A stretch of 64,000 nt of DNA from an uncultured Alphaproteobacteria bacterium (GCA_937888635.1 CALARG010000004.1:9013-73012); one strand, 5' to 3'; positions 9,901 to 18,537 are shown, counted from the stretch's first letter. Made by a program: numbers and translations. The notes: generated by a model not told the origin, from the sequence alone.

Positions 9901-11101
9901 CGCAGGTCAAGGCGAAGTTGACTGTCTGGCGGGTGGATATTGCGCCGGTGGAGCCAAGATAATGCGTGTCGGTAAAGGTGGACGCGAGGTATGTCCAAAC
10001 GGCTATGCGTTATCTGATTCAGGGGCAGCAAGTGCACAGCAGTGCTATACAAGTTGCGCAATGGCAACCAATGCCCAAGAAATGTTCGGTCGCGACTATT
10101 ATGCAAATGGTGTGGATACATGTGAAATAACACTGTGTCGCCCGGGGTATACTTTGAACGCTGGTGTGTGCGCAGTATGTCCGGCAAATAATATCTGTAC
10201 ACCAGATATTGAACGCGGTAAACCACAACTGTGTTCAGATCTGACAAAGGGAACACACCAGTTCGCATCGGCAGGCTCTGAAAAGATTTCTGATTGCTAT
10301 CTGAAATGTGAAGCCTATGATATTACCTATGGAACGGCGATTCCTGTGTCGGGTACTGAAAATTATCCGCTGCAGTGCAGATTTGACGGTTTGTCTGTCA
10401 CCAAGAATCCGTGCGACATAGTTAACGGAACATGTGTAGAAAGATCATGTAACTATAACTATGAAATGATTGGTGGTAAATGTCAGGCATGTGCACGCGA
10501 AAATGCATTGTCATACAAGAAAGATGGTGGCAACTGTGTTGTAGAGTCGTGTGTCAGCGGATTCCATCCAAATGGCCAGGCCTGCGAAGTTGATACCGTA
10601 GAATGTTCTGTTCCAAATGCGGTTGCGGCGACACGCGTTTGGGATGCATCAAAGCAAGCGTTTGGTGAATGTGTAATCACAGAATGCGAGGAAGGATATC
10701 ATCTGGGGGCAAATACATGTCAGGCAGATGAACAGGTCTGTGAATTAGAACATGGTATTGGTATACGCGAATGGAATCACAAGAAAAATACATGGGGCGA
10801 TTGTATCGCAACCAAGTGTGATCCAGGCTATACAAATGACCGCAGCCAGACCAATGAACTGTGGAAACAGTGCGGACGATGCAACAATATGTACAGTGCG
10901 GGTGGCGAGTTGGCGGCCAGCAGCTATGTTGATGGTTGTGAGATTGCGACTTGTATGTACGAAGGTGAGTTGTACACACTGGAAAACAATGAATGTGTTC
11001 TGATATGCGATACCTATTCAGATGAGACGGGATCGCGCAGATGGAATGCATCACGCAAGAAGTGTGAACGCACATGTGAACCAGGATATATGTCTTGGTA
11101 A
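3974..11101 (+). CDS. Giant secreted Cys-rich repeat protein 1 (InlB-type repeats)
   Basis: 2375 aa. A Sec signal peptide (hydrophobic 11-27, cleavage near SFA/AM at about 29-30) is followed by an extracellular-type protein full of cysteine pairs. At residues 50-100 there are ephrin-receptor-like CPAGYYC modules. At 105-380 there are repeats of a GYYSTGGAT / AAGYWN type. InlB B-repeat (Listeria-Bacteroides, Flg_new) domains lie at about 481-709 (three), 970-1139 (two) and 1189-1266 (one), each ending in an LYAKW-type strand. More CPAG modules occupy 1270-1520, four long tandem repeats of about 145 aa occupy 1520-2113, and a Cys-rich EGF-like tail ends the protein. No membrane anchor, LPxTG motif or beta-barrel is visible. 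A role as surface adhesin or host-interaction protein is inference. It is transcribed alone from its own promoter to a terminator at 11126. Confidence 0.85.
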   Translation: MNLKCLMSRISAFFASLLFMVVFATESFAAMYLPGQVIEKFNYISNVTFTAQYTAVVCDAGTYLPEGGEECVACPAGYYCLGGGAPVVCPAGRYCLSGTQSANGSGLVAAGYYSTGGAKVQNPQFAEDCVGDGNACGLIDAGYWGAAGATTSTGSGKVAAGYYNLGGGTSATPEVRGKGCVNVSTTQCGTVAPGYWGEAGATRYGGSGAVAPGYYSTGGATSRTPSASGCAGKVAIIENGKLMGASDVDNTCGQVQAGYWNNACGINATGGVCSAEYQGGVIAAGHWGTVGATDSAGSGLLTPGYYSTGGATIEFPDPNQCVGNNTCGAVAAGYWNNGGGTSANGTCVSGKSCGQVNAGYYSTGGGTSATPTAAGNGCLANKSCGTCANWTYSGAGAASCTACPAVESGYAKLDSTGTGWTTYQKCVEIATESPENCASGKLQKIPTASGATTWATATVNANNPLVAKPGYIVSGTACLSEGYVVSFETNGGTDVADMTCTVESADITLPTPTKTGYTFGGWYQNSALTGNAVSVIAKGTCTSAYKLYAKWTVIERKITLNANGGTIVGGSSATPSACTVETADITLPKPTKTGYTFGGWYQNSALTGTAVTKIAKGACLSDYTLYAKWTVNTYTVTLDANGGTGGDTSVTATYGELLPAISALPSQDGYDFNGYWSAKTGGVQYYNMSGAAIEKWSTDAAGTLYAQWAAKGTCAAGTYYNEETGAVETCPAGSYCAGGTWGNDGNNCAIAKCPSDYPNSVAGASEEGQCYKASPKCWCSHDEAECASKGANSCMYNDVRFQGVTYKSNPDMCVAAPGSSDNTYCEIIKVSCKAGTYYTPTGDIEDGSCVSCATLGDGSFKTSYPSLVKYVADSDTGSTACFKSVDLPCTAPVCPLSGTGVCAYDASHSILGGGYLFYGTDEPLPGSAAAYVCPNASFTCNTGYDKNENADIDPTDGSASVPEELCTPHVYTFTLDPNGGETAVGKIYEKYSVGWYSNEAATAKITKVAVPVRPGYTFAGYYTKMTALEGAVPVIGVAGNILDEPDVAADAVLYAWWQVNTYTVKYNAAGASGTMDSVVHTCDEPLNLTPNAFTSATNDQQFMGWATEPNAATPEYTDGQKVVNLTLVNNAVVTLYPVWKACTACAAGKGATCSLTAPVGVCTYTTACAANYENLQNAGKYNPTCSAVKYAVNMETNGGEISSDYTMVSQCTVESGVIVLPTAAQISREDYRFEGWYDNVATTGSAISSIPAGGCTTNKTLYAKWVINVEMCQPGMYYNGTSFVACPKGYYCPGEGKVTMGVAGCRTVCPSGYDDGGTGYSDESQCQISVPQGSYLATAKGTNTTVCPAGKYTSGAVLVSYGDTSSCASCEAGNYCSNGTKRSCATETDGVFASSVANSDNINDCYTVTVAGKYIADNAVKTCVVPYYCPGDIKVSYGNSGGNLSCADLSDDVTWQSGVTASGASTPDKCYVVVADGKYWNGDAFATCKAGTYKTEHNVYYGQKSSCATCPAGYTSEAGASECYLTTTAGKYVATAGKGEVECKAGDFCPGGVKVMVSGVGGNTACKTLAGGKYSMSAAGTKSADMCYTESCALATNATTMSGKDYYGASVADTCVATLCKAGFTVVGGACSVCPANNVCNPAKDAGKPYTCSELTGGVYTKSAAQTGTVDNCYLTTTAGKYVATAGQGEVECLAGGYCAGGVDVKRTGTGGREACPAGYAMSGTGASEINQCYANCAMYSHATQMAGKDFYGTGVDTCEAVECETGFVLANGTCGSCPANSVCDPNYDGGKPHTCSELTNGKYTLSLENSSSIDACYTITTPGKYVAVAGQGEVACKVGDYCLGGVKVMYTATGGNSACSAFGAGYSSDVGASVETQCYQRCALAANATQMSGRDYYGTDATDTCAVASCVSGYTVAGGVCSVCPADHVCDPAKDNGAPHTCSELTDGVYTKSAMQNGSVDNCYLITTAGKYVATAGQGEVDCLAGGYCAGGAKIMRVGKGGREVCPNGYALSDSGAASAQQCYTSCAMATNAQEMFGRDYYANGVDTCEITLCRPGYTLNAGVCAVCPANNICTPDIERGKPQLCSDLTKGTHQFASAGSEKISDCYLKCEAYDITYGTAIPVSGTENYPLQCRFDGLSVTKNPCDIVNGTCVERSCNYNYEMIGGKCQACARENALSYKKDGGNCVVESCVSGFHPNGQACEVDTVECSVPNAVAATRVWDASKQAFGECVITECEEGYHLGANTCQADEQVCELEHGIGIREWNHKKNTWGDCIATKCDPGYTNDRSQTNELWKQCGRCNNMYSAGGELAASSYVDGCEIATCMYEGELYTLENNECVLICDTYSDETGSRRWNASRKKCERTCEPGYMSW

Positions 11102-11125
11102 TGTGCAAGGAATCAAGGAAGGAAA

Positions 11126-11150
11126 AACCCGCCAATTGGCGGGTTCTTTG
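11126..11150 (+). terminator. Rho-independent terminator after giant gene 1
   Basis: Perfect 8-bp stem AACCCGCC/GGCGGGTT with an AATT loop, followed by CTTTGTT. It is preceded by AATCAAGGAAGGAAAAA, which also precedes the terminator of the second giant gene at about 34858-34874. Confidence 0.85.
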
Positions 11151-11180
11151 TTATAAAAAAAATCCCAATTAAGGGATTGG

Positions 11181-11393
11181 TTATTTGGCGCCCTGGGTGC
11201 GCGCAGAATGCAGCGCGTGTCGCAATGCCTGTTCGGCAATTTGGCGAATTTTTGGTGCGAATGTGCGCATGTTCATTGTGTCAGCAACAGTGTTGCCAAA
11301 CAAGCGCGCGATATATTCAATTTGTGTTGGTGCGATAATGTAAACATCACTGGTGATATCTTTTGGATTTAAGTTATGAATTTGTTCTTGCAT
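11181..11393 (-). CDS. Small hypothetical protein
   Basis: 70 aa from the ATG at 11393. This start has a good ribosome site (AGGGGG about 10 nt upstream). A further in-frame ATG at 11444 would give 87 aa but has no such site. The protein is mostly helical in composition (IEYIARLFGNTV, IRQIAEQALRHALHSA), has no signal peptide or membrane segment, and belongs to no family I recognise. It converges on the giant gene, and the terminator at 11126 lies beyond its stop. Coding status is supported only by the ribosome site and the clean reading frame. Confidence 0.5.
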   Translation of the reverse strand: MQEQIHNLNPKDITSDVYIIAPTQIEYIARLFGNTVADTMNMRTFAPKIRQIAEQALRHALHSARTQGAK

Positions 11394-11489
11394 AATGCTA
11401 ATTCCCCCTGCTTTGCCATGGTATTTTATCAGATTTTTTTGCATTTTGCACTTGTTTAATTTAAATAATGTTATTATATCATAAAGTGA

Positions 11490-11518
11490 TTGACCGAAAG
11501 GTGCAAAGTTGCTATATA
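11490..11518 (+). promoter_or_regulatory. Putative sigma-70 promoter of secA
   Basis: TTGACC (11490-11495), a 17-bp spacer and TATATA (11513-11518) lie 25 bp before the secA ATG. AAGGAAG follows as the ribosome site, 4 nt before the ATG. Confidence 0.6.
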
Positions 11519-11543
11519 TTGCGTGATAAAATAAGGAAGAAAA

Positions 11544-14156
11544 ATGATTAAAAATGTAATTGGTAAATTGTTAGGTTCTGCAAATGACAGATTGGTAAAA
11601 AGTTATGACAAGACGGTGTCTTTGATTAATGATTTGGAACCAAAATATCATGCAATGAGTGATGATGAATTGCGTGCGCAAACAGTATCCCTGCGCGAGC
11701 GTTTAATTGCAGGTGAACGCGAAAAAGATATTTTGCCAGATGCCTTTGCTTTGGTGCGCGAGGCATCGGTGCGTACGATTGGGTTGCGCCACTTTAATGT
11801 TCAGATGATTGGCGGTATGGTGTTGACCAATGGCCAGATTGCAGAAATGAAAACCGGTGAAGGTAAAACGTTGGTTGCGACATTGGCTATGTTTTTAAAG
11901 GCACTGCATGGTAAAGGTGCACATCTGATTACAGTAAATGATTATTTGGCGTCGCGCGATGCAAACTGGATGGGGGAAATTTATCGTTTCTTAGGTCTGA
12001 CAGTTGGGATTGTTCAACATGATATGACCGATGAAGAAAGACGCGCTGCCTATGCGTGCGATATCACATATGTGACAAATTCAGAGTTGGGTTTTGACTA
12101 TCTGCGCGATAATATGAAATTCAGCAAGGCACAACAGGTATTGCGGCCGTTCTTTTATGCGATTGTTGACGAAGTTGATAGTATTTTGATTGACGAAGCG
12201 CGTACCCCATTGATTATTTCTGGGCCGGCCGAAGATACAAGTGAACTGTACGCCAAGGTTGATGCGGTTGTTGCCCAGTTTACAGAAAGTGATTTTAAGA
12301 AAGACGAAAAAGACCGTCATGTGACATTGACAGAATCAGGGGTTGATACGGCAACGCGTCTGTTAAAAGAAGCAAATTTATTGATTGGGGACAATTTGTA
12401 TGCATCTGAAAATGCGCCATTGGTTATGCATATTCAACAGGCGTTGTTGGCGCATCATTTGTATCAGTTGAATGTAAACTATGTTGTACGTAATGGCGAA
12501 ATCTTGATTGTTGATGAATTTACAGGTCGTGTTATGACTGGGCGTCGCTTTGGCAAGGGGTTGCACCAGGCGATTGAAGCCAAAGAACATGTACCGGTTC
12601 AGCCAGAAAACCAGACAGTATCCAGTATTTCATATCAGAATTTGTTCCGGTTGTATCCAACTTTGTCGGGTATGACGGGTACTGCCATGACCGAGGCGGC
12701 GGAATTTGAAGAAATTTACAAGTTGCGCGTGGTTTCAATCCCAACAAATCGCCCGGTCGCGCGTGTTGACCATCATGACGAGATTTATCGTAATAAAGAT
12801 GAAAAGTACGAAGCAATTTTAAAACAGATTTCAGATTGTGTCGCGCGCAAACAGCCGGTCTTGGTTGGTACTGTTTCAATTGAAAAGTCAGAAGAATTGG
12901 CGGAAATTGTGCGTAAAAAGTTAGGGATTAATCCGGCTGTTTTGAATGCAAAGCACCATCAGTCCGAAGCAAAAATTGTTGCCCAGGCGGGTGCCCCGGG
13001 CGCAGTGACAATTGCAACGAATATGGCAGGACGCGGTACAGATATTAAGTTGGGTGGTAATGCAGAAGAATTGATTGCAGAATTAGATGCCGAGGCACCT
13101 GACTATGAAGAAAAAAAGAAAGAAATCTATTATACAATAGAAGCCAACAAAAAATTGGTTTTGGATGTTGGCGGGTTGTATGTTATTGGTACAGAACGGC
13201 ATGAATCACGCCGTATTGATAATCAGTTGCGTGGTCGTTCAGGTCGTCAGGGCGACCCAGGTGATTCTAAGTTCTTTTTGGCGTTGGATGATGATTTAAT
13301 GCGTATATTTGGCGCGGCGCGTTTGCAGGGTATGTTGACAACACTGGGGTTGAAGCCGGGTGAAGCAATTACACACCCGTGGATTACAAAAGCGTTGGAA
13401 AAAGCCCAGAAACGCGTAGAAGCACGCTATTTTGAAGCGCGTAAAGAATTGCTGAAATATGACGATGTTGCAAATGAACAGCGTACGGTTATCTATAAGC
13501 AGCGTGATGATTTGATGACCAGTGAAGATTTGTCTGATTTGGCACGCGAAATGATTGGTGATGTTGTTGAACTGATTTGTGAAAACAATATTCCAGAAAA
13601 AGGGACATCGGCGGATTGGAATATTGATGGTATTCGCAATTCTATGTTGCGTGTGTTTGCATTGGATATTACCGATGTAGAACGTTGGAAGACAGATGAA
13701 AACATTACAGAACGCAAGGCGTTTGAAGTGTTGCAAAAATTGGGATTGTATCGTTTTGAACAGCAGAAACAAAAGTATGGCCCAGAATTGATGCAGTTGG
13801 CAATGCGCCAGATGATGCTGGGGGCGTTGGACAGTGTATGGAAAAAGCATTTGCAACAGATGGATTATCTGCAAAGTGCAATTGGATTGCGTGGTTATGC
13901 CCAGAAAAATCCGTTGTATGAATACAAGCGTGAAGCACTGGATTTGTTCAAGAATACAGTGACGAACTTTAAGGTGTTCTCGGTATCAACGATTTGTCGT
14001 ATGGAACTGACGCGTGAACAGGTTGATGCAACCGAGGCAGAACGTCAAAAGCATGACCAAGAACTGAATCAAGAGGCATTAAATTCGCGTCGCAATGCGC
14101 CCTGCCCGTGCGGTTCAGGTCAAAAGTTCAAACATTGCTGTGGTAAATTGCACTAA
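11544..14156 (+). CDS. secA: Protein translocase ATPase SecA
   Basis: 870 aa, normal full length. SecA is the cytoplasmic motor that pushes preproteins through SecYEG. Visible motifs are Walker A (TGEGKTLVA, about residue 105), the DEAD-type box (DEVDSILIDEART, about 210), preprotein cross-linking and helical scaffold regions, motif V/VI segments (NMAGRGTDIKLGG and QLRGRSGRQGDPG) and a C-terminal zinc-binding tail (CPCGSGQKFKHCC). The zinc tail normally binds SecB and phospholipid. The gene is monocistronic by context: its own promoter lies upstream and a strong terminator overlaps the stop codon. It serves the many signal-peptide proteins in this window. Confidence 0.98.
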   Translation: MIKNVIGKLLGSANDRLVKSYDKTVSLINDLEPKYHAMSDDELRAQTVSLRERLIAGEREKDILPDAFALVREASVRTIGLRHFNVQMIGGMVLTNGQIAEMKTGEGKTLVATLAMFLKALHGKGAHLITVNDYLASRDANWMGEIYRFLGLTVGIVQHDMTDEERRAAYACDITYVTNSELGFDYLRDNMKFSKAQQVLRPFFYAIVDEVDSILIDEARTPLIISGPAEDTSELYAKVDAVVAQFTESDFKKDEKDRHVTLTESGVDTATRLLKEANLLIGDNLYASENAPLVMHIQQALLAHHLYQLNVNYVVRNGEILIVDEFTGRVMTGRRFGKGLHQAIEAKEHVPVQPENQTVSSISYQNLFRLYPTLSGMTGTAMTEAAEFEEIYKLRVVSIPTNRPVARVDHHDEIYRNKDEKYEAILKQISDCVARKQPVLVGTVSIEKSEELAEIVRKKLGINPAVLNAKHHQSEAKIVAQAGAPGAVTIATNMAGRGTDIKLGGNAEELIAELDAEAPDYEEKKKEIYYTIEANKKLVLDVGGLYVIGTERHESRRIDNQLRGRSGRQGDPGDSKFFLALDDDLMRIFGAARLQGMLTTLGLKPGEAITHPWITKALEKAQKRVEARYFEARKELLKYDDVANEQRTVIYKQRDDLMTSEDLSDLAREMIGDVVELICENNIPEKGTSADWNIDGIRNSMLRVFALDITDVERWKTDENITERKAFEVLQKLGLYRFEQQKQKYGPELMQLAMRQMMLGALDSVWKKHLQQMDYLQSAIGLRGYAQKNPLYEYKREALDLFKNTVTNFKVFSVSTICRMELTREQVDATEAERQKHDQELNQEALNSRRNAPCPCGSGQKFKHCCGKLH

Positions 14157-14184
14157 ATTTGTTTAGTGCAATTTATTGCGTTTT
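14145..14184 (+). terminator. Rho-independent terminator overlapping the secA stop codon
   Basis: A perfect 13-bp stem (14145-14157 with 14162-14174, loop TTTG) is followed by ATTGCG and a T-rich run. Its left arm encodes the last SecA residues (Lys-Leu-His) and includes the TAA at 14154-14156. Confidence 0.85.
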
Positions 14185-14236
14185 TATTTTGGTATTGTTT
14201 TCTTGCTGGTGATTTAAAGGTTAAAGGAAAGGGGTT

Positions 14237-17200
14237 ATGCAGCAATTTATTCATCTTCGTACACATTCGCGTTTTTCGGTTGGGGCAAGTACACTGACGG
14301 TTAAGGGAATACCAGGGTTGTGTCAAGGCGCGGGAATGAGTGCGTGTGCATTAACAGATACAAATCTGATGTCGGGGTGCGCCGAATTTTCAGATGTTAT
14401 GCCCAAGAATAAATTGCAACCAATTATTGGGGTTGAAATAACACTAAATCATCATAATGCGGATCCAAAAATACTGCGGGCCGAGGCGTTGTCTAAAATT
14501 GTTTTGTTGGCCCAGAATCATGCCGGATATTTGAATTTGTGTGAATTGAACCGTGTGATGTATATGCGTACAGAAAATCATCATCTGGGACCGTATATTT
14601 CTTTTGATGAATTGACCAGTCACAGTGATGGGTTGATTTGTCTGTCAGGGGCGCATTTAGGGCCGATTGGTATGGCGATTTTGAATAATCAGGATGAACT
14701 GGCCCGGGGGTATGCAAAGCGATTTTTAGAAATATTTGGCGACCGGTTTTATATGGAAATTCAGCGGCACGGTTTGGAAAATGAGATAAAGACTGAACCG
14801 GAATTCTTGAATATTGCCCAGGAATTAAATATTCCAATTGTTGCGACAAACGATGTATGCTTTGCGTCTGATAAGGACTATGAGCCGGCAGATGCGTTAA
14901 GTTGTGTGTTGGGACAGACCAAGGTTATTGACCCAGAGCGTCCCAGAAAATCTTCGGAACAATATTTTAAATCGTACCAGGAAATGTCTGAAATATTTTC
15001 TGACCTGCCCGAGGCGATTGAAAACACTGTTGTTATTGCACGGCGTTGTGGTTTTATGGTTAATGTGCATGAAAAACCTTTGTTGCCCCGATTTGGTGAT
15101 GATTTAGAAACCGAATGTCAGATGTTGCGCGATAATACCATGAATGGGCTAAAGCGCAGATTGGAACAGCATAATATTACAGATACTGCGCCATACTATG
15201 AACAGGCTGAATTTGAATTAGGTGTTATTATCGGTATGGGATTCCCGGGGTATTTCTTGATTGTGGCGGACTATATTGATTGGTGCAGGAATAACGATGT
15301 TTTGACCGGCCCTGGGCGTGGTTCAGGGGCGGGTTCAATTGTGGCATGGGCACTGGGGATTACAAATGTTGACCCGTTAAAGTATGGGTTGCTGTTTGAA
15401 CGATTTTTGAATCCAGACCGTATTTCTATGCCGGACTTTGACGTTGACTTTGAACCGACCGGAATTGAACGCGTTTTGGCGTATGTTTGTGATAAATATG
15501 GGCATGATTCAGTGTGTCGCATTATTACATTTGGTTCGTTGCAGGCGCGCGGTGCAATTCGCGATATTGGGCGTGTGTATGGTATGCCCTATTCTAAATC
15601 TGATAGATTGTCAAAGTTAATTCCACAGGATGCAAAGACACTGAAAGATGCGGTTGGTATGTCAACGGAAATTCAGGATATATTGAATAACGACGAAGAT
15701 TTAAGCAAGGTTGTAACCGTCGCCGAAGAATTAGAAGGCAGTTTGCGAAACCTGGGGCAACATGCGTGCGGTGTTGTTATTGGGGACAGACCAACAACCA
15801 AGATTGCGCCGGTCTATCGTGACCCAGCCAACCCGTTGCCGTCATGTCAATTTGATGGTAAATATTTGGAAAAGTCGGGGTTGATTAAGTTTGACTTTTT
15901 GGGATTGGAAACTTTGGTGGTGCTGAAATATGCAACACGGTTAATTCAGCAAACACGTGGGATTAACATTGACCTGGACCAAATCCCAACAGATGATGCG
16001 AAAACAATGAAATTGTGGCAACAGGGGTTGACCGAAGGTATATTCCAATTTGATGCCCCGTTTGTTCAGCAGACCCTGCGCAAGATGCATCCGACAAATT
16101 TCTTGGAAATATCGGCGTTGAATGCGTTAAATCGTCCGGGGCCAATTGCGTTTATTCCGCAATTTATTGCTCGTATGCATGGGGAAGAAAAAATTGAATA
16201 TGTGCATCCGCGCGCAGAACCTATATTAAAAGAATCATACGGCATTATCGTTTATCAAGAACAGGTTATGCAGTTGACGCGCGTTCTGGCCGGGTTTACA
16301 CGTGGACAATCAGACAATGTGCGCAAGGCAATGGGTAAAAAAATCATTGCTATGTTGGATGAACTGGAAGGTAAATTCTATGAAGGGTGCGAAAAGGAAG
16401 GAACGCTGGACCGCGCCACTGCCAAGGATTTGTGGGAAAAGTTCAAGGATTTTGCAAAATACGCATTTAATAAATCACATGCTATCGCCTATTCAATTGT
16501 GGCAAATCAGTGCGCCTATCTAAAGGCAAACTATACTCCAGAATTTTTGGCGGCCTCTATGTCCAGTAATTTGAATGATACCGACCAATTGGCGATATTT
16601 GTGGATGATGCCAAGACTAATTTTGGTATTCAGATTGTCGCGCCAGATATTAATCAAAGTGAATCACTGTTTACAGTGCGTGACGGTAAAATTATCTATG
16701 GATTGGCAGCACTGAAGGGGGTTGGTACGGTCGCGACAGATGCAATCGTCGCAGAACGAAATGCAAATGGTAAGTTCAGGAATTTAACAGACTTTGCAAA
16801 GCGTTGTGCGCCAATTATGAACAAGCGTATTTTAGAGGCCTTTGCTAAGACGGGTGTTCTGGATTCATTAGAGCCAAATCGGGCGCTGATTTACCTGAAT
16901 GCGGATGCGATTTTATCGTATGCGGCAAAGTCAAAAGATGGTGCTAATATGCTGTCACTGTTTGCAAATACGACCGAAGATGATGTTGACGAGGACAGGC
17001 TGCGCAAGAATTTGCCCAAGACTGACCCATGGACATTCGGGCAAAAATTGGAAAATGAATTGTCTGCGTTGGGGTTCTATATCTCGGCACATCCGTTGGA
17101 TCAGTACAAGCACTTAATCCAACGATCTAATTTGGCAACCAGCGCAACTTTAGAGAAGATGGGCGACAGAAAACCGGTGCAAATTGCCGCAAATGTAAAT

Positions 17201-17644
17201 AGTTTTGGGCGCCGCCGTACCAAGACGGGCAAGGAAATGATAACTATTAATGCGTCGGACAGCCATGGTAATATTGATGCGGTGGCATTTGGCGATGCGT
17301 CTATTGAATTTGCCCAGATATTAGCGAATGAAAATGCGGTTGTTATTTCAGGAAAAACATCAAATCGTGATGACAGGGTGTCTATATTTGTGGACTCTAT
17401 TACGCCGTTGACAGAATGGGTGGCAAAAATTGCCAAGAAGTTAACACTGGACATACGGGATCAGACTGTGTTGCAGGATGTGAAAAAGGCTTTGGTTGCC
17501 CTGCCCCGTGGATATACGCGTGTAGAATTAGTCCTGCATGGCGCAGAAAAAACGGCGACTGTTGCATTGCCAGGCGGTGTTGAATTAGGGGCGACGACGG
17601 TTGCGGACTTAACAGCATTGGGTTTAAAGGTAGAGGTGGAATAA
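14237..17644 (+). CDS. dnaE: DNA polymerase III subunit alpha
   Basis: 1135 aa, close to the usual 1150-1180 for DnaE1. An N-terminal PHP domain begins at residue 1 (HLRTHSRFSVG in place of the usual HLHxHSxYS). The polymerase core carries GPGRGSGAGSIVAWALGI (about 355-372) and the catalytic PDFDVDFE motif at about 398-405. A helix-hairpin-helix region, then an OB-fold domain near 990-1070 and a C-terminal tau-binding region follow. It is the replicative polymerase subunit that works with beta clamp and epsilon. The first His of the PHP metal site is kept but the second position is Arg, which suggests, by family knowledge, that PHP proofreading activity is lost. AAAGGAAAGGGG precedes the ATG. 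rsmH starts one base after the stop. Confidence 0.97.
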   Translation: MQQFIHLRTHSRFSVGASTLTVKGIPGLCQGAGMSACALTDTNLMSGCAEFSDVMPKNKLQPIIGVEITLNHHNADPKILRAEALSKIVLLAQNHAGYLNLCELNRVMYMRTENHHLGPYISFDELTSHSDGLICLSGAHLGPIGMAILNNQDELARGYAKRFLEIFGDRFYMEIQRHGLENEIKTEPEFLNIAQELNIPIVATNDVCFASDKDYEPADALSCVLGQTKVIDPERPRKSSEQYFKSYQEMSEIFSDLPEAIENTVVIARRCGFMVNVHEKPLLPRFGDDLETECQMLRDNTMNGLKRRLEQHNITDTAPYYEQAEFELGVIIGMGFPGYFLIVADYIDWCRNNDVLTGPGRGSGAGSIVAWALGITNVDPLKYGLLFERFLNPDRISMPDFDVDFEPTGIERVLAYVCDKYGHDSVCRIITFGSLQARGAIRDIGRVYGMPYSKSDRLSKLIPQDAKTLKDAVGMSTEIQDILNNDEDLSKVVTVAEELEGSLRNLGQHACGVVIGDRPTTKIAPVYRDPANPLPSCQFDGKYLEKSGLIKFDFLGLETLVVLKYATRLIQQTRGINIDLDQIPTDDAKTMKLWQQGLTEGIFQFDAPFVQQTLRKMHPTNFLEISALNALNRPGPIAFIPQFIARMHGEEKIEYVHPRAEPILKESYGIIVYQEQVMQLTRVLAGFTRGQSDNVRKAMGKKIIAMLDELEGKFYEGCEKEGTLDRATAKDLWEKFKDFAKYAFNKSHAIAYSIVANQCAYLKANYTPEFLAASMSSNLNDTDQLAIFVDDAKTNFGIQIVAPDINQSESLFTVRDGKIIYGLAALKGVGTVATDAIVAERNANGKFRNLTDFAKRCAPIMNKRILEAFAKTGVLDSLEPNRALIYLNADAILSYAAKSKDGANMLSLFANTTEDDVDEDRLRKNLPKTDPWTFGQKLENELSALGFYISAHPLDQYKHLIQRSNLATSATLEKMGDRKPVQIAANVNSFGRRRTKTGKEMITINASDSHGNIDAVAFGDASIEFAQILANENAVVISGKTSNRDDRVSIFVDSITPLTEWVAKIAKKLTLDIRDQTVLQDVKKALVALPRGYTRVELVLHGAEKTATVALPGGVELGATTVADLTALGLKVEVE

Positions 17645-17645
17645 T

Positions 17646-18491
17646 ATGAAGCATATTCCTGTGTTATTGGATGCGGTGTTGGACGGTCTGGGCGATATTT
17701 CTGGCAAGACAGTTGTTGATTGTACTTTTGGTGCCGGTGGGTATTCGCGGGCCTTTTTGGCGCGTGGTGCAAATGTTATTGCGTTTGACCGCGATCCAAA
17801 TGTTGTGGCGGATGCCGCCGCGCTGGCAGGTGAGTTCCCAGGGCGATTTGAATTTGTGGCGGCGCCTTTTTCAAAAATTGCAGATTTGGACAAAACGGTT
17901 GATGCGATTGTGTTTGATTTAGGGATATCTTCTATGCAGATTGATGTGGCGGCGCGAGGGTTTTCTTTTCGTATGGATGCGCCATTAGATATGCGTATGG
18001 CGCAAAGTGGTATGACCGCCCAGGATTTAATCAAAGAAAAATCTGTTGGTGAATTGGCAGAAATTCTGCGTATTTATGGCGATGTTAAAAAAGCAAATAT
18101 ATTGGCGCGCGCGATAAAAGAGGCGTTGCCCCAAACAACATTTGAACTGCGTGATTTAATTCATAACCCAAAGGATGTTGCGCCGGTCTTTCAGGCATTG
18201 CGTATTGCGGTAAACGATGAAATGGGCGAAGTTGAACGCGCATTGGCGGTGGTGCCTGGGTTGTTGGCAGATGGTGGCAGGTGCATATGTGTGACCTTTC
18301 ATTCATTAGAAGACAGAATTGTAAAAAATACTTTTCGTACATGGACGACGCCGCGTGGAGATCCGCGTATGCCGGTGGTTGAAGATGCGCCGTTTAAGAT
18401 GATAAAACCGGTTGTGCCATCACAGGACGAATTGGCAAACAATCCACGTGCCCGGTCGGCGCACATGCGGGGCGTTATAAAAACATGTTGA
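17646..18491 (+). CDS. rsmH: 16S rRNA (cytosine1402-N4)-methyltransferase RsmH
   Basis: 281 aa, slightly shorter than the usual about 310. The family start HIPVLLDAVLDGL is followed by a SAM-binding motif DCTFGAGGYSRAFL (about residues 24-37), the FDLGISSMQID and FSFRMDAPLDMRM motifs and a C-terminal VTFHSLEDRIVK segment. It methylates N4 of C1402 in the decoding centre of 16S rRNA using S-adenosylmethionine. rsmH (mraW) usually heads the dcw cell-wall cluster, but here it follows dnaE by a single base and no mraZ or ftsI is present. The start ATG is coupled to the dnaE stop. Confidence 0.95.
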   Translation: MKHIPVLLDAVLDGLGDISGKTVVDCTFGAGGYSRAFLARGANVIAFDRDPNVVADAAALAGEFPGRFEFVAAPFSKIADLDKTVDAIVFDLGISSMQIDVAARGFSFRMDAPLDMRMAQSGMTAQDLIKEKSVGELAEILRIYGDVKKANILARAIKEALPQTTFELRDLIHNPKDVAPVFQALRIAVNDEMGEVERALAVVPGLLADGGRCICVTFHSLEDRIVKNTFRTWTTPRGDPRMPVVEDAPFKMIKPVVPSQDELANNPRARSAHMRGVIKTC

Positions 18492-18537
18492 CCGTCTGTG
18501 TTGATTTTTTGTACGATTTTATAAAAGGAAGAAAGGA

